The notes: generated from the sequence alone by a model not told the origin. 64,000 nucleotides of DNA from an uncultured Psychromonas sp. (GCF_947489755.1 NZ_CANLFB010000001.1:186001-250000); one strand, 5' to 3'; shown: positions 54,971-63,924, numbered from the stretch's first letter. Program-made: numbers and translations.

Positions 54971-56392
54971 TTAACCTAATATGAAAAATAGAATACAACT
55001 AAGGACTGCTGCTATAGATGCATAAGGAAGTTGTGTTAAAGCGTGGCTATAAGGTGTACACCCTGCACCTTTTGCAGTTATAACCGTTGAATCGCCAAAA
55101 AAGCATGCATGACTACCAAAAACGCCAGCAGAGACTAAAGCCCCCATAGTCAATGGTATATTTGCATCCAATGCTTGTGCTAAAGGAAAAACGACAGGTA
55201 AAGCGATTGCATATACTCCCCAGAATGATCCAGTAGCAAAAGCAAGTAGTGAAAGAACGACAAAGGTAATTAAAGGTAGGAAGCTAGCGTTCATATAAGG
55301 GACAGCTGCTTCTAAAATAAATGAAGATAAACCTAACTCATCATTAAGACGTTGCAATACAAAAGAGCTAATAACAACAAGCATGGGGTGCATCATACTA
55401 TTAAAGCCAGAAATGATGGTGTCTACTATGGTGCTCATGGAGCTGATTTTTTGTATGAGTAATAACGGTATGGTGAAAAGAATAGCAACAACAACACCAT
55501 TTAAAGTATTGTAATCAAAATACCATGTCGCCAACATAAATACCGCTAAAGGAATTATAAAATTAACTATTGAAGGGCTATCAACCTTACGGATTTCAAA
55601 GCTTTCGGTTTCTTCGATAATACCTTTTGCCGCTTTTTCTTCCGCTGCTCGCATTGCGCCTAATGGCTTTATCCATCCCATAGATACGATTGGCACCATC
55701 AAAATAGCAATCCAAGCATAAAATATATAAGGTATTAGCTCTAGATAGCCTTGAAAACCAGCGCCTTTTTCAAATACATTATTAGCTTCAAATAAGCCTA
55801 TTAAAAAAATGGCCCAAGTGGAAATAGGGACTAAAACACACATAGGAGCAGAAGTAGAATCAACTATGTAAGCTAGCATTTGGCGAGAAACTTTGAATTT
55901 ATCACTCAATTTTTTCATCGTAGTACCAACGGCTAAAGCATTTAAATAATCATCAACAAATATAATTAAACCCATTATCCATGTAACGATTAATGTACTA
56001 GCGCGAGATTTAGCATATTTACTTATTGTTGTTCCAAAGGCTTGAGTACCTCCAGAGTGATTAATCAGCGCTATTAGTCCACCAACTAAAAAGGTTAAAC
56101 CGATAATCCAAGTTGTTACTCCATCACTTAATACGTCTAAATTTGTATCTATCATTTTTTGGACAAAGTGAACTGGATCTAACATCAAATAACCAATTAA
56201 ACATCCCAAAAGCAATGACTCAACCGATCTCTTTGTTATCATTGCACAAGTTAATACTGCTATGACTGGCATAAGTGACATTAAACCTACATTTTCAAAA
56301 TCGATATAAAGGTGACTTATCGATGCAAGTACACATGAAAAAAAGGCGGCTGTGTATCCTATTTTAGTTTTTAATCTATTATTTTTATTCAT
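54971..56392 (-). CDS. NhaC-family carrier 2
   Basis: 473 residues, about 12 membrane segments, clearly related to carrier 1 (IFVDDYLNALAVGTTMKKL, DSTSAPMCVLVPISTWAIF, GSHACFFGDSTVITAKGAG). The two carriers are paralogues that flank the deacetylase gene. Its promoter should lie in the 205-bp gap after the agmatine deiminase gene. Possibly specific for the substrate or product of the deacetylase. Confidence 0.8.
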   Translation of the reverse strand: MNKNNRLKTKIGYTAAFFSCVLASISHLYIDFENVGLMSLMPVIAVLTCAMITKRSVESLLLGCLIGYLMLDPVHFVQKMIDTNLDVLSDGVTTWIIGLTFLVGGLIALINHSGGTQAFGTTISKYAKSRASTLIVTWIMGLIIFVDDYLNALAVGTTMKKLSDKFKVSRQMLAYIVDSTSAPMCVLVPISTWAIFLIGLFEANNVFEKGAGFQGYLELIPYIFYAWIAILMVPIVSMGWIKPLGAMRAAEEKAAKGIIEETESFEIRKVDSPSIVNFIIPLAVFMLATWYFDYNTLNGVVVAILFTIPLLLIQKISSMSTIVDTIISGFNSMMHPMLVVISSFVLQRLNDELGLSSFILEAAVPYMNASFLPLITFVVLSLLAFATGSFWGVYAIALPVVFPLAQALDANIPLTMGALVSAGVFGSHACFFGDSTVITAKGAGCTPYSHALTQLPYASIAAVLSCILFFILG

Positions 56393-56597
56393 TATATGTC
56401 CTTATATGAATCGTTTTTATTGTTAAATGCTACTTGTTAGTTTTAGAGATTTTTATGTCTAAAAGTGTAAAGCAACAACTAATTAGGAGGCTTTGTTTGC
56501 CATGTAAGATATTGATAAAAATTTTTTAACTGACTTCAATTTTGTTGAGCGCATAAATAACAAATTAACTCTTTAAAATATTTAGAGCGTGTTGTTA

Positions 56598-57698
56598 TTA
56601 CTTATTAATGACACTGGGTTGTTGTTGGGTGATACAGTGGATATTGCCTCCACCAAGCAGTATTTCTCGAGCGGGAATACCAATGATTTCTCTATCTGGA
56701 AATTGTTCCGCTAATATAGCTGCTGCTTTTTCGTCTTTTTTAGGATCTAATTTTGGAAATACAATATGCTTGTTAGCAATATAAAAATTAGCGTAAGAGC
56801 CAGCTAAACGCTGTCCTTCTTCACGTGGTTGGCTATCTTCGTTATCATCAATGCCAGTTGCTTCTTCTTTACTAATAAAGAGGGGACCTGGGTGGGGTAA
56901 TTTAACAACTTTTAGTTGGCGGCCTTGCGCATCAATACTATTACTTAGAATACGATAGGCATCTTCGGATATTGCATGTTGTGGGTCGTTAGGATCGTCA
57001 CAATAATGAAGTGCGACAACACCTGGTTTAATAAAGCAGCAAAGGTTATCAATATGGCCATCAGTTTCATCTTCAACTGTGCCTTGACCCAACCAGATGA
57101 TATGTTCGACATTCAAATAATCGCGTAATAGTTGTTCTATTTGTTGTTGGCTAAGGTTTGGGTTACGGTTACGGTTAAGTAAACATTCTTTAGTGGTAAT
57201 TAACGTACCTTGCCCATCAACATGAATAGAGCCTCCTTCTAGTATTAAAGGAGCATCAAAACGTGTGGCATCGCTCATTTCACATACTTTTTGTGCTACT
57301 CGACTGTCTTTAGACCAGTCAGGATAAAGACCACCATTTTCTCCACCCCATGCATTAAAGTCCCAATCGACAGCGGCAAGATCACCGCTATCATTGGTTA
57401 AAAAACTTGGGCCAATATCACGCATCCAAGCATCATTACTACTCATTTCAACGACTTTTATATGCTCAGGTAACATAGCGCGTGCATTATCATATTGCTG
57501 ATCGCTAACGGCTACGGTGACCTCTTCACTTTTAGAGATAGCACAAGCAACCTCAACAAATGCCTTCTGTGCAGGTGCTGCATTTAATCGCCACACATCC
57601 TTACGTTCAGGCCAAAGCATCCAACAACCATCATGAGGTTCAAACTCACCCGGCATACGAAAACCTTCATCAGCGACATTACTTGTGTTATTAATCAT
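56598..57698 (-). CDS. aguA: Agmatine deiminase
   Basis: 366 residues, usual length. It converts agmatine to N-carbamoylputrescine and ammonia. Family signatures: MPGEFEPHDGCWMLWPERKD near 14-33, WMRDIGPSF, DWDFNAWGGENGG, EGGSIHVDG and the nucleophile Cys355 in GGGNIHCITQQQP. It lies 9 bp behind the aminotransferase gene in the same direction, so they share a transcript. No nitrilase-type aguB is adjacent. Confidence 0.94.
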   Translation of the reverse strand: MINNTSNVADEGFRMPGEFEPHDGCWMLWPERKDVWRLNAAPAQKAFVEVACAISKSEEVTVAVSDQQYDNARAMLPEHIKVVEMSSNDAWMRDIGPSFLTNDSGDLAAVDWDFNAWGGENGGLYPDWSKDSRVAQKVCEMSDATRFDAPLILEGGSIHVDGQGTLITTKECLLNRNRNPNLSQQQIEQLLRDYLNVEHIIWLGQGTVEDETDGHIDNLCCFIKPGVVALHYCDDPNDPQHAISEDAYRILSNSIDAQGRQLKVVKLPHPGPLFISKEEATGIDDNEDSQPREEGQRLAGSYANFYIANKHIVFPKLDPKKDEKAAAILAEQFPDREIIGIPAREILLGGGNIHCITQQQPSVINK

Positions 57699-57707
57699 AG
57701 TGGTTGC

Positions 57708-59093
57708 CTATAAATATTTATCTGTTTTTAAATCTTCAATCGTCGATAAAATGGCTGAACGTAGAATAGAAACAACTTCATCTACTGTATCGCGTGTCCA
57801 AATAAGCGGCGGGGAAAGTACATTTAAATGTGCGATAGGTCTTACAATCAAACCTCGTTGTTGGCAATGTTGTGCAATACGTTTACCTACATTTGCTTCA
57901 TAAGGGATAAGCTCTTTTGTCTCTTTATTGGCAACGCTTTCAATACACATCATAAAGTGACTACCACGTACATCACCTACAATCGGTAAATCTTTTAGTG
58001 TTCTAAGTTGTTCTTCTAAATAAGGACCGACTGCCAATACGTTCTCACATATTTTTTCACGTTCCATTATTTCAATGTTTTTTAATGCAACAGCACAGGC
58101 AACAGGGTGACCTGAGTAAGTGAAACCAGTACTGAAAACGGCACCTTTTGCTTGTGGTTTTTTGATCACATCGTAAATTTCATCACTTAATAGTGTTGCC
58201 CCTAACGGAATATAGCCAGAGGTTAAGCCTTTAGCACAAATGATAATATCTGGCTTGATACCAAATACAGCTTCACTTGCAAAGAAGTGACCTAAGCGCC
58301 CAAATGCCGTTACCACCTCATCTGAAATATATAGAATGTCATTGGCTTTACATAGATCGAAAATTCTTTTGTGGTAACCATCCGGTGCAACTAACACGCC
58401 ACCTGCACCCATAATTGGTTCTGCAATAAAGGCTGCAACTTGATCTGCTCCACCCATTTCTGCGAGGTTTGTTTCGAAGTCTTTTACTAAGTAATCACAG
58501 TATTCTGCTTCATTCATACCTTCTGGCATACGGTAACAGTTAGCCTCACTAATGTGCGTGACTAAATTATTTACAACGTCAAAACCTTCGTTATTACCAA
58601 CGGTACCGGTTAGAGTTGATGCCATGTAAGTTGTGCCATGGTAACCACTGTGACGAGAGATGATCTTCTTTTTACTTGCCTTGCCAATTTGATTGAAGTA
58701 ATAATGCACAATACGTATAGCTTGATCATTGGCAACTGAGCCACCACAACTGTAAAACACATGGTTTAGGTTGTCTGGTGCGAGTGAAGCGAGTTTGGCG
58801 GAGAGTTGAATAGCTGGGATGTTAGATAAGTTATTGAAAGGTGAGTAATAAGCCATTTTAGTCGCTTGCTCGGCCATTACTTGCCCTAATTCAGCTCGCC
58901 CATGACCAATGTTGACGCACCATAGGCCAGCAATGCCATCTAGATATTTATTCTCTTTTATATCATAGATGTATGCGCCTTCACTGTGTGCGATGATATC
59001 GCAACCAGACTGATGAAAGTCTGAAAAATCAGTAAATGGATGCACAAAGTGGTCTTTATCTTGTTGCCATAGTGTTTCGATATCATGTTGCAT
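57708..59093 (-). CDS. Class III aminotransferase, putrescine:pyruvate type (SpuC-like)
   Basis: 461 residues. PLP lysine K288 in IICAKGLTSGYIPLGA, D258 in YISDEVVTAFGRLG, SRHSGYHGTTYMAS and the N-terminal DGIAGLWCVNIGHGR all match omega-amine:pyruvate aminotransferases such as SpuC. Expected reaction: putrescine plus pyruvate to 4-aminobutanal plus alanine. It forms an operon with aguA and is divergent from the LuxR gene at 59299. Direct use of N-carbamoylputrescine is an alternative. Confidence 0.88.
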   Translation of the reverse strand: MQHDIETLWQQDKDHFVHPFTDFSDFHQSGCDIIAHSEGAYIYDIKENKYLDGIAGLWCVNIGHGRAELGQVMAEQATKMAYYSPFNNLSNIPAIQLSAKLASLAPDNLNHVFYSCGGSVANDQAIRIVHYYFNQIGKASKKKIISRHSGYHGTTYMASTLTGTVGNNEGFDVVNNLVTHISEANCYRMPEGMNEAEYCDYLVKDFETNLAEMGGADQVAAFIAEPIMGAGGVLVAPDGYHKRIFDLCKANDILYISDEVVTAFGRLGHFFASEAVFGIKPDIIICAKGLTSGYIPLGATLLSDEIYDVIKKPQAKGAVFSTGFTYSGHPVACAVALKNIEIMEREKICENVLAVGPYLEEQLRTLKDLPIVGDVRGSHFMMCIESVANKETKELIPYEANVGKRIAQHCQQRGLIVRPIAHLNVLSPPLIWTRDTVDEVVSILRSAILSTIEDLKTDKYL

Positions 59094-59199
59094 ATTTATA
59101 ACCCTTTGTTTATTATGATTTTTGTCTGTTTTTTTTAAAACATCACGTCTGTTAATAAATTTTGTATTTTTAAATTACTATCAGTATTGAGTTGTTGGA

Positions 59200-59219
59200 T
59201 ATACCGCTAGGGGGGTAAA
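59200..59219. promoter_or_regulatory. Shared motif site A (agmatine locus)
   Basis: TATACC-GCTAGGGG-GGTAAA, in the divergent region between the aminotransferase-aguA operon and the LuxR-1 gene. It shares TATACC-N4/5-GGGG with sites B and C; its right half-site is degenerate. Confidence 0.5.
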
Positions 59220-59298
59220 TAGCTTTATTTTTACAATAAACATGGACTAGGGCCATAAATAACATGATATTTTATAATTAACCTGGTTAAGGAAAATA

Positions 59299-60069
59299 AT
59301 GGATTGGAATAAATCGATCGCCAATATGATCAACCACATGTCTCTCCCCAGCTGGCCTGGAGTGATGATCGACAGCCTTCAAAACCTAGCGCATTTTGAT
59401 ACTTGCTTAGTCGCAACTTACAAAAAACAATTTAAACCGGTTGTAGTTCACACTTCTTATGAATTAGAGTCCCACAAAAATATTCGCAGTTTTGTTAGTA
59501 AAGCCTACTTATTAGATCCTCTCTATAACGCGATTGAACAAGGTATTGCCAGTGGTTTATATCGTTTGAGAGATTTAGCGCCAGACTCTTTTGAAAAAAC
59601 AGAACAGTATAATAGTTGTTATAGTGATTTTGATCTTAGCGATGAAATTATTTTTGTTACCCATTTAAATAATGATGTTGTCTTTTCTATTTCCCTTGGG
59701 AGAACCTCTCAGTTAGGTGGAATTAGCCGAGCTGAGCTTAATCGTTTAAAAAGTGTTCAGCCTATTATACAAGCAATGAGCCAACAATTTTGGCAAGCAC
59801 AATCTTCAAAGTATGTGCATAATGAAAAGTCTCGTTGTTCACTAGATCATGCCATTAATACCTTTGATAGTAATGTACTTACACCACGTGAAAAAGAGAT
59901 CACTGGATTGGTGCTACAAGGTTATTCTTCAAAAGCGATTGCCGATCATTTAAGTATTAGTGTTGGTACTATCAAAGTGCATCGTAAGAGTATTTATTTA
60001 AAACTCAATATATCCAGAGAATCAGAATTATTTTCACAATTTATTAACCACCTGCGTACCATATCTTAA
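59299..60069 (+). CDS. LuxR-type regulator 1 (solo)
   Basis: 256 residues with AAGGA before the ATG. The C-terminal LuxR helix-turn-helix is at about 194-250 (LTPREKEITGLVLQGYSSKA, then SVGTIKVHRKSIYLKLNIS). The N-terminal 180 residues resemble no acyl-homoserine lactone pocket that I can recognise, and no LuxI gene is nearby, so it probably senses a metabolite. It is a paralogue of the regulator at 63044 (shared LDPxYxAxxxGIxSGxxRxxDLAPD). Confidence 0.82.
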   Translation: MDWNKSIANMINHMSLPSWPGVMIDSLQNLAHFDTCLVATYKKQFKPVVVHTSYELESHKNIRSFVSKAYLLDPLYNAIEQGIASGLYRLRDLAPDSFEKTEQYNSCYSDFDLSDEIIFVTHLNNDVVFSISLGRTSQLGGISRAELNRLKSVQPIIQAMSQQFWQAQSSKYVHNEKSRCSLDHAINTFDSNVLTPREKEITGLVLQGYSSKAIADHLSISVGTIKVHRKSIYLKLNISRESELFSQFINHLRTIS

Positions 60070-60105
60070 ATATAACCTCCTCTTAGACCATCCTATTAGA
60101 AAACT

Positions 60106-60123
60106 TATACCTGTAGGGGTATA
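60106..60123. promoter_or_regulatory. Shared motif site B (agmatine locus)
   Basis: TATACC-TGTAGG-GGTATA, a perfect 6-bp inverted repeat with a 6-bp spacer, 53 bp upstream of the M20 hydrolase gene. Confidence 0.6.
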
Positions 60124-60176
60124 GGTTTTGCCACTATCTGCCCCTTACTATCAAGAGATACTAATTAGGAGGCTTA

Positions 60177-61412
60177 ATGAATAACCAAACAATTAATCAA
60201 AGTAGACTGTGGGATAGCCTGATGGAAATGGCTAAAATAGGCGCAACTGAAAAGGGTGGATGTTGTCGTCTTGCCTTGACTGACATTGACAAGCAAGGGC
60301 GTGATTTATTCATTAGCTGGTGTGTTGACGAAGGTTGTTCAATACATATTGATAAGATGGGCAATATTTTTGCACGTCGAGAAGGCAGTGATGCTAATGC
60401 TGCAGCTATCGGTACAGGTAGCCATTTAGATACGCAGCCTACAGGTGGAAAATTTGATGGTATTTATGGTTGTCTTGCTGGATTAGAAGTAGTTCGTAGT
60501 TTAAATGAACAAAATATAACCACAAAAAGACCTATTGAAGTCTCAGTATGGACAAATGAAGAAGGTTCTCGTTTTGCACCTGCAATGGTTTCTTCTGGTG
60601 TTTACAGTGGGAAATTCGATTTAGAGTATGCACATCAGCAAACCGATAGTGAAGGTATTACTATTGGTGAAGCATTAAATGCCATTGGTTATATGGGCGA
60701 TGAAGAAGTGGGTAATCGCAACTTGCATAAATTCTTTGAGTTACATATCGAGCAAGGTCCCGTATTAGAACAAGAAGAAAAACAAGTAGGTATCGTGACC
60801 GGTGTATTAGGTATGCGTTGGTACGATGTTACGCTAGAAGGGACGTCTGCACATGCAGGCCCAACACCAATGAGTTATCGAAAAGATGCACTTTATGCTG
60901 CAACGCAAGTGTTTAGTGAGCTTTACCAAATAGCAGAAGCGGGCGAAGCAGGTAGTGCTCGTTGTACTGTCGGTGAGCTTAATATCATTAAAGGCTCTCG
61001 AAATGTTATCCCTGGTGAAGTCACATTCACGTTAGATTTACGTCATGCTGAATTAACGGGTCTCGCTGATTTAGAAGATAAAGCACAGCAAGTGATTACA
61101 AAAGTCGCTGAAAGTACCGGTGTTACCATTAAGCTAAATAATATCTGGGATAGTCCTCCGCTTGCATTCAATGCTGATTGTGTTGCTGCTGTCGCTAAAG
61201 CAGTTGAAAATTCTGGTTTAACTTATCAACGCTTAGTTAGTGGTGCGGGGCATGATGCGGTTAATATTTCAACCGTGGTACCGACGTCTATGATCTTTAT
61301 TCCTTCTATTGGGGGGATTAGCCACAATGAAGCTGAATACTCTAGTCCAGATCAAGTAGGTGATGGCTGTCAGATTTTATTTGATCTGTTAGTTAATGAA
61401 GCAAGTACCTAA
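60177..61412 (+). CDS. M20-family Zn amidohydrolase (N-carbamoyl-amine/amino acid hydrolase type)
   Basis: 411 residues, the size of allantoate amidohydrolase and L-carbamoylases. Metal site: H83 (GSHLDTQP), D94 (GGKFDGIYG), E128/E129 (TNEEG), H190 (ELHIEQGP) and a final His in GISHNEAEYS. The lid/dimer domain contains SAHAGPTPM. Such enzymes remove a carbamoyl group as CO2 and NH3. In this locus N-carbamoylputrescine from AguA is the obvious candidate, replacing AguB; ureidopropionate or an N-carbamoyl amino acid are alternatives. GGAGG lies 6 nt before the start. Confidence 0.85.
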   Translation: MNNQTINQSRLWDSLMEMAKIGATEKGGCCRLALTDIDKQGRDLFISWCVDEGCSIHIDKMGNIFARREGSDANAAAIGTGSHLDTQPTGGKFDGIYGCLAGLEVVRSLNEQNITTKRPIEVSVWTNEEGSRFAPAMVSSGVYSGKFDLEYAHQQTDSEGITIGEALNAIGYMGDEEVGNRNLHKFFELHIEQGPVLEQEEKQVGIVTGVLGMRWYDVTLEGTSAHAGPTPMSYRKDALYAATQVFSELYQIAEAGEAGSARCTVGELNIIKGSRNVIPGEVTFTLDLRHAELTGLADLEDKAQQVITKVAESTGVTIKLNNIWDSPPLAFNADCVAAVAKAVENSGLTYQRLVSGAGHDAVNISTVVPTSMIFIPSIGGISHNEAEYSSPDQVGDGCQILFDLLVNEAST

Positions 61413-61462
61413 TAAACACTTAATAAAAAAATATCAGTCGTCATTTGACAATGGAGCATGAA

Positions 61463-62953
61463 ATGAAAAGTTATCAGCAATGGCAAGAAATGGCCAAATC
61501 AATTAAATTTAACACTAACGCATTCATTAATGGTGCGTTTATTCCTGCACAATCAGGTGAAACATTTACTTCTATTAACCCTGCAACAGGGGACGTTTTA
61601 GCTGAAGTGGCAAGTTGTGATAGTGAAGATGCTGACTTAGCTGTGAGTGCTGCCAAGCAAGTTTTTCAATCTGGTGCTTGGTCTCGTCGTCCAGCATTAG
61701 AGCGTAAAAAAACCTTATTAAAATTTGCAGACTTGATCGAACAGAATAGTGATACGTTGTCATTAATTGATACCCTTGATATGGGTAAACCTATTGCTGA
61801 TTGTGTTGGTTTTGATATACCCAATACAATAGAAACATTCCGTTGGACGGCAGAAGCTATTGATAAAATTTATGGTGAGATCTCTCCAACTAATACCACT
61901 AGTATGGCATTAATGACCCATGAGCCTATTGGTGTGGTTGCTGCTATTGTGCCGTGGAACTATCCATTAATGATGGCGAGTTGGAAAATTGCACCTGCAT
62001 TAGCTGCGGGTAATAGTGTTATTTTAAAGCCTTCTGAAAAATCACCATTGAGTGCCTTGTTCTTAGCTACCTTAGCAAAAGAAGCAGGCATTCCTGATGG
62101 CGTGTTCAGTGTTTTACCTGGCTTTGGCCATACGGTAGGTAAAGCGCTGTCGTTACATAATGACGTTGATGTCATTACCTTTACTGGTTCAACTAGAGTC
62201 GCTGGTCAATTGATGGCTTATGCTGGTCAATCAAACTTGAAACGAACTTGGCTTGAAGCGGGCGGTAAATCACCTTGTATCGTTTTTGCAGATTGTGAAG
62301 ATTTAGAGGCAGCCGCGTTTGGTGCCGCTTTTGGTATTTTCTCTAATCAAGGTGAAGTGTGTATTGCAACTTCTCGATTATTGATTGAAGAATCGATTAA
62401 AGATAAATTTATGGGGTTATTAGTGGAGCAAGCGAAAAAGTTTATTCCTGGTGACCCACTTAACCCTGAAACGAATATGGGGGCGATTGTCGACCAACAA
62501 CATCTCGATAATATTTTAAGTTTTATTGAGTCTGGTGTCAGTGAAGGGGCTAATTTGTTATACGGCGGTAATAAAACCTCTGTTAATGAAAAAGGTTGTT
62601 ATGTACAACCGACTATTTTTACTGATACTAAGCAAGATATGAATATTGTAGAAAATGAAATTTTCGGCCCTGTTGTTGCAGTGAATACTTTTACGACATG
62701 GGAAGAAGCGGTGAGCTTAGCCAACGATAGTAAATATGGTTTAGCAGCAGGTGTGTGGACGAGTAACTTGAAAAAAGCACATAAAACGGCACGTGAACTG
62801 CAAGCTGGCATGGTATGGATTAACAATTGGGCAGGTAGTGATTCAACAACTCCTTTTGGTGGTGTTAAGCAGTCTGGTAATGCGCGCGATAAATCACTTC
62901 ATTCTATTGATAAATATACAGAGCTTAAAACAACGTGGATCGACTTAAGTTAA
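61463..62953 (+). CDS. Aldehyde dehydrogenase, PuuC-like (aminobutyraldehyde type)
   Basis: 496 residues from ATG 61463, with GGAG 6 nt upstream; in-frame ATG 61451 and TTG 61445 lack one. E. coli PuuC has 495. Catalytic C300 (GEVCIATSR) and E265 (WLEAGGKSP) are present, as are VPWNYPLMMASWK and the ending WIDLS. Expected to oxidise 4-aminobutanal, or its gamma-glutamyl form, to GABA with NAD(P)+. It lies 50 bp after the M20 hydrolase, so the two are co-transcribed. Confidence 0.88.
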   Translation: MKSYQQWQEMAKSIKFNTNAFINGAFIPAQSGETFTSINPATGDVLAEVASCDSEDADLAVSAAKQVFQSGAWSRRPALERKKTLLKFADLIEQNSDTLSLIDTLDMGKPIADCVGFDIPNTIETFRWTAEAIDKIYGEISPTNTTSMALMTHEPIGVVAAIVPWNYPLMMASWKIAPALAAGNSVILKPSEKSPLSALFLATLAKEAGIPDGVFSVLPGFGHTVGKALSLHNDVDVITFTGSTRVAGQLMAYAGQSNLKRTWLEAGGKSPCIVFADCEDLEAAAFGAAFGIFSNQGEVCIATSRLLIEESIKDKFMGLLVEQAKKFIPGDPLNPETNMGAIVDQQHLDNILSFIESGVSEGANLLYGGNKTSVNEKGCYVQPTIFTDTKQDMNIVENEIFGPVVAVNTFTTWEEAVSLANDSKYGLAAGVWTSNLKKAHKTARELQAGMVWINNWAGSDSTTPFGGVKQSGNARDKSLHSIDKYTELKTTWIDLS

Positions 62954-62991
62954 GTCATTATTCATAGTAGTGTTTTTTGATTGATTAACAT

Positions 62992-63024
62992 AAACCGCTT
63001 AATAATGTATTAGGCGGTTTTTTT
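62992..63024 (+). terminator. Terminator after the aldehyde dehydrogenase gene
   Basis: AAACCGCTTAATA (62992-63004) pairs with TATTAGGCGGTTT (63008-63020), one G-U, over a 3-nt loop, followed by a T run. Confidence 0.85.
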
Positions 63025-63043
63025 ATATTAACCATGAGGTTAT

Positions 63044-63853
63044 TTACAATAATGATAAAATGGGCATTAATAGTGCAAATAACTCTGCTTGTGAACTGAT
63101 GTTACATTTCGCATAGAGTTGTTTACGAAACACTTTAACGGTCTCTTTACTGATATTGAGGTTCAATGATATTGAAAGTGAAGAGTGCCCCTGTAAAATA
63201 TAAAATGCGACCTCAGCTTGTCGGGGGCTTAGTCCAATACTGTGTTGTTTTTTTAATACTGTTCTAAGGCGCTGTGTAACAGGCGGTAAAACAATATTTT
63301 TCCCTTCCTTTGGCTGATAATGCTGCCAATGTTGAGAGCACAATGCGGATAACGTTATTTCGTATGATTTAATTCTTTTGAGTTCAGCTTTGTTAAATTG
63401 AATGTCGCTACTTTCATCTCGTCCAAAACATGCTGTCAATGTTGTTTCATGAGCCACGCCATAAAATAAAGCAAACTCATCAACTAGGGTGGTGTTGCTG
63501 TAATACTCATTGAAATAAGTCGTTTGTTTAAATTGATCAGGTGCAAGGTCAAAAATACGATGAATACCGGATTGTATCCCACCTAACACTGCCTCATAGA
63601 AAGGGTCGAGTAAATACGCGGCTTTAACATAATAATTGTGCACTTGCATGTAAACGTAATCATCATTGCACTCTCTATACAGTTCTTCAGGATTATGATC
63701 CTTATGATAAGCAATGATAATCATATTATCGAAATTAACAATTTTACTAACAAAGTGACCTAATGCCTCTGGGAAATTAGCAGTACCTACTTGGCGTATC
63801 AGTTCACCCAATGCTTTGTCTTGCTTGTGTTGAAGGCAATTTATTATCTGCAT
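63044..63853 (-). CDS. LuxR-type regulator 2 (solo)
   Basis: 269 residues. C-terminal helix-turn-helix LSPRQAEVAFYILQGHSSLS, then ISKETVKVFRKQLYAKCNIS, at about 210-263. The N-terminal domain is related to that of regulator 1 (LDPFYEAVLGGIQSG and RIFDLAPDQFKQT). No luxI homologue is near. Convergent with the aldehyde dehydrogenase gene. Two related regulators bracketing the M20-aldehyde dehydrogenase pair suggests they sense different intermediates of one pathway. Confidence 0.82.
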   Translation of the reverse strand: MQIINCLQHKQDKALGELIRQVGTANFPEALGHFVSKIVNFDNMIIIAYHKDHNPEELYRECNDDYVYMQVHNYYVKAAYLLDPFYEAVLGGIQSGIHRIFDLAPDQFKQTTYFNEYYSNTTLVDEFALFYGVAHETTLTACFGRDESSDIQFNKAELKRIKSYEITLSALCSQHWQHYQPKEGKNIVLPPVTQRLRTVLKKQHSIGLSPRQAEVAFYILQGHSSLSISLNLNISKETVKVFRKQLYAKCNISSQAELFALLMPILSLL

Positions 63854-63897
63854 CTTGCTTCCTAATTAATTCATTTAATGTCGTACATTTATTAAAC

Positions 63898-63924
63898 TAT
63901 ACCACACTGGGGTTATATACCCCC
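63898..63924. promoter_or_regulatory. Shared motif site C (agmatine locus)
   Basis: TATACC-ACACTGG-GGTTATA followed by TACCCCC, 45 bp upstream of the LuxR-2 gene. The left half is identical to sites A and B, and GGGG is placed alike; GGGGTTATATACCCC also makes an overlapping palindrome. Confidence 0.5.
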
